64,000 bases of DNA. Origin: Clostridium sp. UBA4548. GTDB lineage: Bacteria; Bacillota; Clostridia; Clostridiales; Clostridiaceae. Position numbers and translations under genes: made by a program. Location: NCBI RefSeq assembly GCF_002387895.1, contig NZ_DGLI01000023.1:176822-240821 (forward strand), written 5' to 3'. Below, piece by piece: positions 26,139-35,386 of this stretch. How positions within the stretch are numbered: position 1 is the stretch's first letter; every line of letters begins with the position of its first letter. The notes below the pieces were generated by a model that did not search any database, was not told where the DNA came from, and saw only the letters and a list, made by a program, of their open reading frames with translations.

Positions 26139-27368
26139 ATGAGAAATTGTATAGTGGCTCAATCAGGAGGTCCTACTTCTGTTATTAATGCTAGTGCTAT
26201 AGGAATATTTGAAAAAAATGAAGAAGTTAAATATTATGACAAAGTTTTTGCTGGATTAAACGGTATAGAAGGAATTTTAAAGGAAAATATTATTAACCTT
26301 TGTGAAATAGACAAAGATGCAGTACATGGTCTTAAATATACACCTTCTTCTGGATTAGGTTCTTGTAGATATAAACTTAAATCCTATGCTGAAAGCAAAG
26401 AAGAATACATAAAATTATTTGAAATACTAGAGAAAAACCAGATAAAAACCTTCTTTTACATAGGTGGAAATGACTCCATGGATACAGTTCATAAGTTAAG
26501 CAACTATGCTAAAGAACATAACATAGATATTAAATTTATAGGTGTTCCTAAAACTATAGATAATGATTTACCTGTAATGGATCACACTCCAGGCTTTGGA
26601 AGTGCAGCTAAGTTTATTGCAACTATAGCTCTAGAAAACAGCTTGGATGCTAGTGTTTATGAAACTAAGAACATATTCATTTTAGAAGCTATGGGAAGAG
26701 ATACTGGTTGGCTTGCTGCAAGCTCTTGTATCGCAACTTTAAATGGGGAACCTGTAGTAGATTTAATCTACTTACCTGAGATACCATTTAATACTAATCA
26801 GTTCCTTAAAGATGTAGAAAACAAATTAAAAAATAAAAACAGATTAGTTATTGTGGTTTCTGAAGGTATTAGAACTGCTGAAGGTATATTCCTAGGAGAA
26901 ATGCAATCTACTGCTGGATATGATAAATTTGGTCATGCACAACTTGGTGGTGTATGTGGCTACTTAAAAAATTTAATCATTGAAAATGGGGTTTGCAAAA
27001 AAGTAAGAGCTGTTGAACTTTCAACCCTTCAACGTTGTGCAATGCATTTTGCTTCACAAACTGATATTGATGAAGCCTATGAAAGTGGCGCCTTTGCTTT
27101 AGAGTACTCTAAAGATGGTGAAAGCGGAAACATGATTGGAATCAGAAGAATTCAAAATAATCCTTATAAATCTGAACCATTTGCTGTTCATACTTCAAAG
27201 GTTGCTAACTCAATAAAATACTTCCCTAAAGAGTGGATAAATCCAGAAGGTAATAATGTAACTAAAGAGGCTTATGAATATACACTACCTCTAATCATGG
27301 GAGAACCAAAAATTAAGTATGAAAATGGACTTCCAAAATATGTTTATTTAAATGAGAGAAATAAATAG
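26139..27368 (+). CDS. pfp: PPi-dependent 6-phosphofructokinase
   Basis: Pyrophosphate:fructose-6-phosphate 1-phosphotransferase, which catalyses the reversible phosphofructokinase step of glycolysis with PPi. The 409-residue chain starts with CIVAQSGGPTSVINAS. The donor-binding motif is GGNDSMDT (residues 109-116); the Asp after Asn, together with Lys138 in PKTIDND, is the combination associated with PPi instead of ATP use. EAMGRDTGWLAA and the later GHAQLGG are present. The ATG at 26139 follows GAAGGGAG. It is followed after 21 bases by gltX without a terminator, an unusual metabolic/translation pairing. Confidence 0.92.
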   Translation: MRNCIVAQSGGPTSVINASAIGIFEKNEEVKYYDKVFAGLNGIEGILKENIINLCEIDKDAVHGLKYTPSSGLGSCRYKLKSYAESKEEYIKLFEILEKNQIKTFFYIGGNDSMDTVHKLSNYAKEHNIDIKFIGVPKTIDNDLPVMDHTPGFGSAAKFIATIALENSLDASVYETKNIFILEAMGRDTGWLAASSCIATLNGEPVVDLIYLPEIPFNTNQFLKDVENKLKNKNRLVIVVSEGIRTAEGIFLGEMQSTAGYDKFGHAQLGGVCGYLKNLIIENGVCKKVRAVELSTLQRCAMHFASQTDIDEAYESGAFALEYSKDGESGNMIGIRRIQNNPYKSEPFAVHTSKVANSIKYFPKEWINPEGNNVTKEAYEYTLPLIMGEPKIKYENGLPKYVYLNERNK

Positions 27369-27389
27369 AAATTTACAGGAGTGAACAAA

Positions 27390-28841
27390 ATGAATAAAGT
27401 TAGAACTAGATATGCGCCAAGCCCAACGGGTAAAATGCATGTAGGAAATCTTAGAACTGCGCTTTATGCTTACCTAATCGCTAAGCATGAAGGTGGAGAT
27501 TTCATCTTAAGAATTGAAGATACAGATCAAGAGAGATTTGTTGAAGGTGCAATAGACATAATATATAATACTTTAAAACTTACAGGATTACATCATGATG
27601 AAGGTCCAGATGTAGGTGGTCCAGTAGGTCCTTATATTCAAAGTGAAAGAAAAGGCCTTTATTTAGAATATGCTAAGGAACTAGTTTCTAAAGGTGAAGC
27701 TTATTACTGCTTCTGTGACAAGGAAAGACTTGATGCCCTAAGAAGTGAAATTGAAGAAAAAGGTGGAACTTTTAAATATGATAAACATTGCTCCCACCTT
27801 TCTACAGAAGAAGTAGAGAAAAACCTTGCAGCAGGACTTCCCTATGTGATAAGACAAAACAATCCTACTGAGGGCTTCACTACTTTTGAAGATGAAATTT
27901 ATGGAACAATTTCTGTACCAAATAATGAACTAGACGATATGGTTCTAATTAAATCTGATGGGCTTCCAACTTACAACTTTGCAAATGTGGTAGATGACCA
28001 CTTAATGGGTATTACTCACGTAGTTAGAGGAAACGAATATTTATCCTCATCTCCAAAATACAACAGATTATATGATGCTTTTGGATGGGAAGTACCTGTA
28101 TACGTTCATTGTCCACTAATTACTAATGAAGAGCATCAAAAATTGAGCAAAAGAAGCGGACACTCTTCCTTCGAAGATCTATTTGAACAAGGCTATCTAA
28201 TAGATACTATTGTAAACTTCGTGTCCCTATTAGGTTGGAACCCTGGAACTAACGAAGAAATATTTTCTTTAGAAGAACTTGTGAAGATTTTCGATTACAG
28301 AAAAATCAATAAATCTCCTGCAGTGTTTGATATGCAAAAACTAAAATGGATGAACAGCGAATATATTAAAAAGCAAACACCTGAAGCTTTCTTTAAAATG
28401 GCTGAGCCTTATATTAAAACTGTAGTTAAGAATCCAAATATCGATTTATTGAAAATTAGTAACTTAGTTCAAAGTAGAGCTGAAGTTTTAACAGATATTC
28501 CTGAGAGAATAGACTTTATTGATGAACTTCCAGAGTACAGCACTGAGCTTTACATTCATAAAAAAATGAAAACAACTGAGGAAAACTCTTTAGAGAGCTT
28601 AAAAGCTGCTCTACCAATACTAGAAACAATTAGTGACTGGAAAGCAGAAGTTTTACATGACGAGATGATGAAGCTTGTTGTAACTTTAGGAATTAAAAAT
28701 GGTCAAATGCTTTGGCCAATTAGAACTGCTATATCTGGAAAAGCTGCAACACCAGGTGGAGCTTTTGAAATAGCAGAAATTCTTGGTAAGGAAGAAACAA
28801 TCAAGAGGATAGAAGTTGGTATAGAAAAGCTTACTAAATAA
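27390..28841 (+). CDS. gltX: glutamyl-tRNA synthetase
   Basis: Class I aminoacyl-tRNA synthetase that charges tRNA-Glu, and in organisms lacking glutaminyl-tRNA synthetase also tRNA-Gln. The HIGH-type motif is PSPTGKMHVGNLRTAL (HVGN at residues 17-20) and the KMSKS-type motif is KLSKRSG (251-255). FILRIEDTDQERF and LPTYNFANVVDDHLMGITHV are typical of GltX. The start is the ATG at 27390, 9 bases after AGGAG; the GTG at 27381 overlaps the ribosome site. It shares a transcript with pfp and ends at a strong terminator. Confidence 0.96.
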   Translation: MNKVRTRYAPSPTGKMHVGNLRTALYAYLIAKHEGGDFILRIEDTDQERFVEGAIDIIYNTLKLTGLHHDEGPDVGGPVGPYIQSERKGLYLEYAKELVSKGEAYYCFCDKERLDALRSEIEEKGGTFKYDKHCSHLSTEEVEKNLAAGLPYVIRQNNPTEGFTTFEDEIYGTISVPNNELDDMVLIKSDGLPTYNFANVVDDHLMGITHVVRGNEYLSSSPKYNRLYDAFGWEVPVYVHCPLITNEEHQKLSKRSGHSSFEDLFEQGYLIDTIVNFVSLLGWNPGTNEEIFSLEELVKIFDYRKINKSPAVFDMQKLKWMNSEYIKKQTPEAFFKMAEPYIKTVVKNPNIDLLKISNLVQSRAEVLTDIPERIDFIDELPEYSTELYIHKKMKTTEENSLESLKAALPILETISDWKAEVLHDEMMKLVVTLGIKNGQMLWPIRTAISGKAATPGGAFEIAEILGKEETIKRIEVGIEKLTK

Positions 28842-28964
28842 TAATTACGATTAACAACTTAAGAATCTTTAATATTAATTTCTATTGTTTAAATGAAAAA
28901 TTCTTAAGGAATATTATAGGATTTTTATAGCCTCTTTACAGATTTTAAATATTAAAATTATAAG

Positions 28965-29010
28965 CTAAGGGATAGAGTTAATAGTAACTCTATCCCTTAG
29001 TTAATTTTTT
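28965..29010. terminator. terminator between gltX and the downstream pilin gene
   Basis: CTAAGGGATAGAGTTA (28965-28980) and its exact complement (28985-29000) with loop ATAG form a 16-bp stem, followed in the plus direction by TTAATTTTTT. It ends pfp-gltX and overlaps the stop of the minus-strand pilin gene, for which it may also serve. Confidence 0.88.
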
Positions 29011-29377
29011 CAAATTGCGGATACAACCTGTACCTAGTTGTACTTACAGCAATATTATTATTATCTATTATATTAATAATAAAGTTACCTCCTGATAATT
29101 GAGCCTTCGGCATTACTCCATTAAAATATTCATCTGCAATTTTCTTATATCCGTTGTTTCTAATATTCTCTGGAGTTATACCTTTGCTTAACTCAACTTT
29201 TACTGCTACTGCAATATTTTGAGCAGATATTTGGTCTGCCTTCACCTTTGCATCTTCTTTATAAGACATATAGTTTGGAACAGCTATAGATGCAATTATG
29301 CTTATTATGGCTATGACTATGATTAGTTCTATGAGGGTGAACCCTTTCTTATTTATCATTAAATGTTTTCTACTCAT
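28997..29377 (-). CDS. type IV pilin, second pilin gene
   Basis: A 126-residue prepilin with a class III signal: NKKG then FTLIELIIVIAIISIIASIA, so prepilin peptidase would cut after Gly12, leaving Glu at mature position 5 as needed for assembly. The rest is a short globular domain without cysteines, hence no disulfide-bonded D-region. It resembles the N-terminus of PilA at 39947 closely but differs after the first helix. The ATG follows AGGTGG. It is separated from the main pilus operon by a terminator and has its own promoter (29495-29522), so it may be expressed under other conditions. It could be a second major pilin or a minor one. Confidence 0.88.
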   Translation of the reverse strand: MSRKHLMINKKGFTLIELIIVIAIISIIASIAVPNYMSYKEDAKVKADQISAQNIAVAVKVELSKGITPENIRNNGYKKIADEYFNGVMPKAQLSGGNFIINIIDNNNIAVSTTRYRLYPQFEKIN

Positions 29378-29494
29378 TTTAAACCACCTAAATTAATAAT
29401 CAAGTAATAATTAAGTTTTACTTTATTATAATAATATCCAAATTATTCATATTAAATCATTTGATATAAATATTTCCACCCTCAAATACATATT

Positions 29495-29522
29495 ATTATA
29501 TTATTTTTTTATGAAGATTCAA
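29495..29522 (-). promoter_or_regulatory. promoter of the second pilin gene
   Basis: On the minus strand TTGAAT (29522-29517), a 16-base spacer and TATAAT (29500-29495). The leader before the ATG at 29377 is about 110 bases. The other 350 bases of this gap (29523-29851) are AT-rich and hold only the pilus operon terminator. Confidence 0.45.
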
Positions 29523-29772
29523 CTTTACAATAACCAATCATTAATAAAAATTATTTTTCTATAAAGATACACTATCCAAAGCAATTAGTAGTTTATTTTT
29601 ACATAAGTTTAGACTATATATGTGTTTATGAAACCTTTAAGTTATAAGTCTATTTATCTATAAACTTAACTACCCTATATTTGAATGATACTTTGCTAAT
29701 GAAAATTAAGCAATTTATCTTAAAATTCAATGTAATTCATGTATTCAGTAAAAGCACCTTGAATCATCAACA

Positions 29773-29822
29773 TAAAAAATAGAGCTTCACTTAGGTGATT
29801 TCCTTAGTCAAGTTCTATTTAT
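29773..29822 (-). terminator. terminator of the type IV pilus operon
   Basis: On the minus strand AAATAGAACTTGAC pairs with the distal AAGCTCTATTTTTT region around an inner hairpin; a run of six T follows. It lies about 30 bases after the vWA gene stop. Confidence 0.75.
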
Positions 29823-29851
29823 CATATCTCTAATCCTTATAAAATTATAAA

Positions 29852-32743
29852 TCAAAATACATCAGGCATTGAAGTTATTCTTGTATTAAAATCATTGAAC
29901 TTATCAGTTCCAATAATGTTTGCCCTATTTATAATCATACTATTAGTATCTTCTTTAGCTTCATTTACTACATAGTTATAATTAATTATATAGTACTTAT
30001 ACTCACTGGTAGTTTCACCATTCAAAGTTACCTTAATATTGGGAGAAGCACTGCTATCATTTTCTATAATAGGAGCTATTGATGTTAATTTTGTAAGTGT
30101 TCCATCTGAATTAACAGTAAAAACATTAACGGATATAACCTTCATCTTAGTAACTTCAGTATTATTACTTGAATTTAGTTTAATATTTATTGGTGTTTCT
30201 TGTCCATTGGTTCTTACAAATGTTGCAAGTTGATATTCTGAGTTAGGCGCTATATCTAAATTTAGGTTGCTAATATATTTGATATTCTTTTCTCCAACAT
30301 GAATAATATTAGTATTATTGCCATTAGGTTGGAATAAACCTTGTTTTATTATAAAACTGTCCAATATGGAAATACTAAGTGGATCAAAGAACTTTTCACT
30401 AGAAGTACCATCCAAATCTTTATACGATAACTTTGCATCATCCTTAAGTTCATAACTTCCTACCTTGGTACCTTTAACTTTTACAGTAAAACTTATAGGT
30501 TCAGCCTCATATTGTTTTGTAGTGCTATTGTAGGTATAGTTTACTTTTAAATCCTTAGTGATAGAATTACCACCAGTTTCTGATAAAACAAGCCCCTCTG
30601 GTAGTTGTTGAGTAAATTTAACGTTTTCTAGTGCTAAATCTGCCTTAATTTGTTCAGCAATATTACTATAAACTTCAGTTATTGCATTTTCGTTGTCACT
30701 AGTTGCATCCAGGTAATCCCCGCCTGCCTTAACTGCAATTTCTTTAAGTTTATCTGCATTAGCCCCTTTTGAAAAGCCTATGGCAAAAGTTTTTAAATCT
30801 AAATCCTTATTTTCCTTTAATATTCCTGCCATGATATTACTATACTCTAATCCTTTTTCTAAGTCATTATTCTCATTATAATCCACATTTTTATTATCTA
30901 TTTCAGTATAATAATTTCTATAATAATAAGAGCCATAATACGAATAAAATGTCGGTTCTCCATCTGTCATGAGTACAACAAACTTTTTCGAATCCTTATT
31001 ATCTGATAATGCCCATATAGATTTTCTTATTCCATCTCCTAAATTTGTACCTCCATTTGCAGAGAGTGCACTTACTTTATCTCTTATTACTTGAGAGTTA
31101 CTTGCTTCAAATAAATAATTATTATTGTATGTAAATACATTACCTCTATTTGAATAAGTAATAAGACCAATTTTAACATTAGTAGAGTTGTTAAACTTAT
31201 TAATGAAATTATTTAATGCAGTTTTGGTAAGTTCTAATCTGGATGGTTTTCCAGATACTTTCTCATCTTTGTCCACTGACCAGTCCATACTGCCTGAAGT
31301 ATCAACTACTAACATTATTTCCTTTTGTTTTTCAGTACTTTGTATTTGTATAGGATTAGGAGTTATTGAGTATTCCATAGTAAATTCATTATTTACGTTA
31401 AACTTACCTTGATTTTGTTCTGGTATTAATTTTCTTGACATTTGAAATTCTGCATTATACTTTTCAACTGTAATAGTAACCTTTGGTAAAAGTTTATTTA
31501 TAGCATTTCCATTAATAACTTTATATGATAAGTTCCAGTTAGTCCCCGCTAACTCATAAACTCCTTTTTTATTCCCCTTTAAGTTTAGACTTATACTTAG
31601 TGGTTCTGCAATATATTGGGTATTATTTGAATTTAATTTATAAACTATACTTGGAATTAGCTTAGAGTAATTATTTCCATTTACCTGAGTGTCAAAAGTA
31701 TTCATAACATATTCCAAGCCATCAGGAAGCGAGAAATTAATTGTAGCACCTTCCACTGAAAAATCTGCTTTAATCTTGTCCGCTATATCTAAATAAACAC
31801 TATTTATAGTTTCTGCATCCTTAGCATCATAGTAACTGCCTGCTCCAGCGGAAGCAATTTGTGTGAGCTTTGTGCTATCACTCCCTCCACTAAAGCCTAT
31901 GACATAGTTTGTTATCTTTAAACTTTTTAGATTTTCAGCCATCAAAGTACTATATTCTAAGCAATACCCTTTGGGGTCTGTATTTCCATAAGTTCCATAT
32001 TTTAAATCAGTTGTATCGTTTATACTACTAAAATATTGCCAAGTTCTATCCCCTTTTCTTAAATCATTTGGTAGTCTATAATAAGTATAATTTCTACTTT
32101 GATAATCATATTTATTATAATCATCATTATACCCTCCAGCATAACCTGAATAAGTTAAAGAAGTTGGCATACCATCTGACATTAAAACTAAATACTTTTT
32201 CACTGAAATATCACTGGAAAACATTTTTTGTGCAACTCTTATTCCATCGCCAATATTAGTTGCTCCATTTGCATCTAATCCATTGATTATTGCTTTTAAA
32301 TCCTCTTGATATGTGGCATTAGTCAATGATTTAGTATTACGACCATTATAATCATAGGTTACAATGCCTATTTTGGTAGTGTTTTCATTTTGAAATTTAC
32401 TGATAAAATTATTTGCTGCATCTTTTAATGCTTCCATTCTTGTCTTTCTAGGTCGTGAAGTGATTAATTCATCCATACTTCCTGATGTGTCTATTACTAA
32501 AATAATTTCCTTATTTACTTTTTTATTTATATCACTTACATTCAATGGTTGTGGATTTATTGTGTAATTAATATCAAATTCCTCATTTACATAAACAGAT
32601 GGCTTACTAGCACTTGCATTAATGTTTAGTTCTGGCTTTTCACCAGCTGCGTAAGCCTTATAAGCAACACCTAAAATTCCAATAAGAACAAAAACAATTA
32701 TGATTTTTAAAAATAGTTTATTTCTTAGAATATACTTTTTCAC
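29852..32743 (-). CDS. secreted protein with two vWA domains, probable pilus-associated adhesin
   Basis: A 963-residue protein. Residues 1-33 are a Sec signal peptide (hydrophobic IIIVFVLIGILGVAY, end AYA). Two copies of one unit follow: a beta domain (FDINYTINP ...) leading into a vWA domain with complete MIDAS D-T-S-G-S, first at about residues 84-88 (IILVIDTSGSMDEL), second at about 480 (IMLVVDTSGSMDWS). Each copy also has the downstream NATNIGDGI or GGTNLGDGI threonine loop and the VLMSDGMP or VLMTDGEP Asp motif. The C-terminus is beta-rich with no sortase or TM anchor. As last gene of the pilus operon after the minor pilins, it sits where vWA-bearing PilY1 or other tip adhesins are found. 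GTG start after GGGGGGAG. Adhesin role is inference. Confidence 0.82.
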   Translation of the reverse strand: MKKYILRNKLFLKIIIVFVLIGILGVAYKAYAAGEKPELNINASASKPSVYVNEEFDINYTINPQPLNVSDINKKVNKEIILVIDTSGSMDELITSRPRKTRMEALKDAANNFISKFQNENTTKIGIVTYDYNGRNTKSLTNATYQEDLKAIINGLDANGATNIGDGIRVAQKMFSSDISVKKYLVLMSDGMPTSLTYSGYAGGYNDDYNKYDYQSRNYTYYRLPNDLRKGDRTWQYFSSINDTTDLKYGTYGNTDPKGYCLEYSTLMAENLKSLKITNYVIGFSGGSDSTKLTQIASAGAGSYYDAKDAETINSVYLDIADKIKADFSVEGATINFSLPDGLEYVMNTFDTQVNGNNYSKLIPSIVYKLNSNNTQYIAEPLSISLNLKGNKKGVYELAGTNWNLSYKVINGNAINKLLPKVTITVEKYNAEFQMSRKLIPEQNQGKFNVNNEFTMEYSITPNPIQIQSTEKQKEIMLVVDTSGSMDWSVDKDEKVSGKPSRLELTKTALNNFINKFNNSTNVKIGLITYSNRGNVFTYNNNYLFEASNSQVIRDKVSALSANGGTNLGDGIRKSIWALSDNKDSKKFVVLMTDGEPTFYSYYGSYYYRNYYTEIDNKNVDYNENNDLEKGLEYSNIMAGILKENKDLDLKTFAIGFSKGANADKLKEIAVKAGGDYLDATSDNENAITEVYSNIAEQIKADLALENVKFTQQLPEGLVLSETGGNSITKDLKVNYTYNSTTKQYEAEPISFTVKVKGTKVGSYELKDDAKLSYKDLDGTSSEKFFDPLSISILDSFIIKQGLFQPNGNNTNIIHVGEKNIKYISNLNLDIAPNSEYQLATFVRTNGQETPINIKLNSSNNTEVTKMKVISVNVFTVNSDGTLTKLTSIAPIIENDSSASPNIKVTLNGETTSEYKYYIINYNYVVNEAKEDTNSMIINRANIIGTDKFNDFNTRITSMPDVF

Positions 32744-32758
32744 AAATTCTCCCCCCTT

Positions 32759-33274
32759 CTATCTTTTATTTCTAAAGTACAATGTATTACTTATTTCATA
32801 ATTTACACTGTTTTTTACCATAACTAATTTCACTTTTATCCCCTGACTTTTTTCAAAAGTAAGTCCATCTAATGGAGATATATCAATATACTCTACATTT
32901 TTTCCTAAGGAAACCCTATTTCCTGGAGATAAAACCTTATAAAATGCTCCCTTATCTAATTCAAATACGTTTTTACAATCACTTCCCGATAAAAACTCTA
33001 TTGATTTAACATTAGTACCATCTATTTTGTAGGTAGCAGAGCTACTTTCTACATCAATATTATCAATTAAATTCACTTTCTTAGCTTCCATAGCGGTCTT
33101 AGATATATTTTTTATTACGTTTTCACCATCATTTTGAAGTTCAGATCTTATGGTTGTGGTATTGAAACCTTTAAGGGATGAGGTGAAAAAAGGGAAGATT
33201 ATCCCCATGACTATTGCAAAAATAGAAAGAGCTATTAATACCTCTATTAATGTAAGAGCTTTCTTTTTTTTCAT
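32759..33274 (-). CDS. minor pilin, PilW/GspJ-like
   Basis: A 171-residue prepilin with class III signal KKKKA then LTLIEVLIALSIFAIVMGII; cleavage would follow Ala6, with Glu at mature +5. Ala, not Gly, at -1 is tolerated by prepilin peptidase and also occurs in the minor pilin at 36214. The length and the place in the set (after PilV-like and PilX-like genes) suggest PilW/GspJ. It lies 16 bases downstream of the 694-residue gene and 15 before the vWA gene. Minor pilins of this kind prime pilus assembly and present tip proteins. Confidence 0.75.
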   Translation of the reverse strand: MKKKKALTLIEVLIALSIFAIVMGIIFPFFTSSLKGFNTTTIRSELQNDGENVIKNISKTAMEAKKVNLIDNIDVESSSATYKIDGTNVKSIEFLSGSDCKNVFELDKGAFYKVLSPGNRVSLGKNVEYIDISPLDGLTFEKSQGIKVKLVMVKNSVNYEISNTLYFRNKR

Positions 33275-33290
33275 GTGATTCTTCCCTTCT

Positions 33291-35375
33291 TTATTTCACT
33301 ATTTTCCAGTTACTTGTCTTAATAAGATTATCTTTCGGTATATTTTGAAGAGCACTCTCCATAACCGCGGCTGAATCAATCTCAATATTATTCGATGCAT
33401 TTATAGTGTCATTTTTAAAAACATTAGTGAACTGATCATAATTTTTTGCTACTAAGTAATCCACAATTTTTTTATTACTGTTTAATGTAACATTAGAGTT
33501 ATCCTTAACTGTAATTGTACCATTTGAAATAATGGTGCCTTCAAAGTTTACAGCTCCATCTATAACCACATTTCCAGAGGTTATAATTATACCTTTTGCT
33601 TTTTTACCATTTAGAAATATCTTATTATTGGTATCAGTTCCACTACCATTTGATATAGTCAAATCTATATTATCCTTTGATAGGTATACAATTTCCCTCA
33701 TTCCTTCAATCTCTGATACTTTACTTATTGTTGAACTAATTGCTGAAAAGTTAATATATTGATCAACACTAGTAATCTCAGAGATTTTAGCTCCATAAGT
33801 TTTTATACTATTTTTAATAGTATCATTATCAATAGTATAATTACCACTTATGGCGCTACCATTATTTATTGCTACCCCTAAGGTATAGATGTTTTTGGGT
33901 AAGTTAATTCCCTTTAACTTTAGTGTATCTTTTTTGTTATTGTAATAGGTCATGAAATAGTTATTTTTATCCTGTAGTGTAAGTTCTTTACCATCCTTAA
34001 ACCTATTTGCTAACTGAAGAGGTGATAAATAGTCAAAAATTATATTTCCTTTACTATAACTTCCCCCATTATCAAGTGCTGAAGCATAAGCTTTATAATT
34101 TCCTTTAACTCCAACCGATTCTCCAGTTTGATAACTTTCCGGCTTTGTATCAATATACGCAGTACCTAAAAGCACCAGGTCATTTCCTATGGATATGGAA
34201 GAACCTCCTGTTTCACCTATATCCTTAGCATTTACGATTATGCTACTGGAATTTTTTTTCTTATCTCCAATACTAATTTTTCTAATATCATTAACTCCGT
34301 AAAATCCATTAGCTATGTTTATAGTTGACTTTTCCCCATTCAATACTAAATCATTATTTGCATATACAGAACCTTTGATATCCATATTAGAACTTTGAGC
34401 ACTTTTTTCTATAGACAAATTCCCTGTAAATAAGATACTGTTTTCATCACCTATAATCTTTGAAGCAGCACCTAATATCTTAGTGTCTCCTTTGGAAATT
34501 ATACTTGCATTCTTCATATTTAAAATGCTATTTTGTCCATTAATCAAAATTCCTGAAGAGGCATTTGAGTCATTTCCACTTCCCAGTACAAAAACTTCTC
34601 CTTGCATATTTAAATTAGCACTATTATTTAGCTGTAAATTTGAATTTGTGACAAGGGTCTTTCCTCTTATAATATTGTCTGCTAATAATATCTTTTCTGT
34701 TTCTAAAGAGTATGGAGCATCATATTCTGGAATAGCAATTTTAAAATTGCTTTCAACTTGTCTTAAATTTTTAAATCCATCTTGGCTTATTTTTTCATAA
34801 GCCGAACTTAAAGTTAATCTCAATTCCTCAGGATCAGTTGCAGTGGGATTTAATCTAGAAAAAACTACCTCAGACATTAAGTTCTTAATGGTTACTCTAG
34901 GAGAAGACTCTTTAGTTCCTAGAATATATCCTTCTTTATTATCTAAAACATTTTTAATTTTATTTGTAAAAGCTTCTTTATAGCCTTCTTTAAAATAGAA
35001 GTTAATTTTAGCTTTGATTTGTTGTGTCTTCACTGTTCCATCTTGATTTATATAATCTGAATTATACTTTTCATCATTAATAACTTTTTGTCTTTCCGCA
35101 GCTAGTATGCCATCTTCACTATTTAATGTTTCTAAATAAATTTTTACCTTATTATTACCTGCCTCAATGGATTCATCTACATATTTTGACATTACACCAT
35201 AAGTTTCTTCTAATCCAGATTCCGACCCATATAAGTTTTGAACTCTCTTACTTTCAGTTACTCTTAACTTTACATCAGATAAAGCTACCGTCATTACTGC
35301 AGAACCTACAGTAACCAATATACCGAAAACCAAGATTACAGTTAATAGTGCTGATCCTTTTTTCTTTGCTCTCAT
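33291..35375 (-). CDS. large pilus-associated protein, PilX/GspK-like N-terminus with a beta-helical body
   Basis: A 694-residue protein. The N-terminus RAKKKG then SALLTVILVFGILVTVGSA looks like a prepilin helix, but mature position 5 is Thr, not Glu; lack of Glu5 is typical of GspK/PilX-type minor pilins, which cap the pilus. Residues about 230-480 consist of short repeating strands such as NSNLQLNNSANLNMQGEVF and GNLSIEKSAQSSNMDIKGSV, likely a beta-helix of the polymer-forming type. It is far larger than normal PilX (about 170-200 residues). The ATG follows GGGGGGA. It is the operon neighbour of PilV-, PilW- and vWA-type genes. The function as tip cap or surface adhesin is inferred. Confidence 0.68.
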   Translation of the reverse strand: MRAKKKGSALLTVILVFGILVTVGSAVMTVALSDVKLRVTESKRVQNLYGSESGLEETYGVMSKYVDESIEAGNNKVKIYLETLNSEDGILAAERQKVINDEKYNSDYINQDGTVKTQQIKAKINFYFKEGYKEAFTNKIKNVLDNKEGYILGTKESSPRVTIKNLMSEVVFSRLNPTATDPEELRLTLSSAYEKISQDGFKNLRQVESNFKIAIPEYDAPYSLETEKILLADNIIRGKTLVTNSNLQLNNSANLNMQGEVFVLGSGNDSNASSGILINGQNSILNMKNASIISKGDTKILGAASKIIGDENSILFTGNLSIEKSAQSSNMDIKGSVYANNDLVLNGEKSTINIANGFYGVNDIRKISIGDKKKNSSSIIVNAKDIGETGGSSISIGNDLVLLGTAYIDTKPESYQTGESVGVKGNYKAYASALDNGGSYSKGNIIFDYLSPLQLANRFKDGKELTLQDKNNYFMTYYNNKKDTLKLKGINLPKNIYTLGVAINNGSAISGNYTIDNDTIKNSIKTYGAKISEITSVDQYINFSAISSTISKVSEIEGMREIVYLSKDNIDLTISNGSGTDTNNKIFLNGKKAKGIIITSGNVVIDGAVNFEGTIISNGTITVKDNSNVTLNSNKKIVDYLVAKNYDQFTNVFKNDTINASNNIEIDSAAVMESALQNIPKDNLIKTSNWKIVK

Positions 35376-35386
35376 ACAATCCCCCC

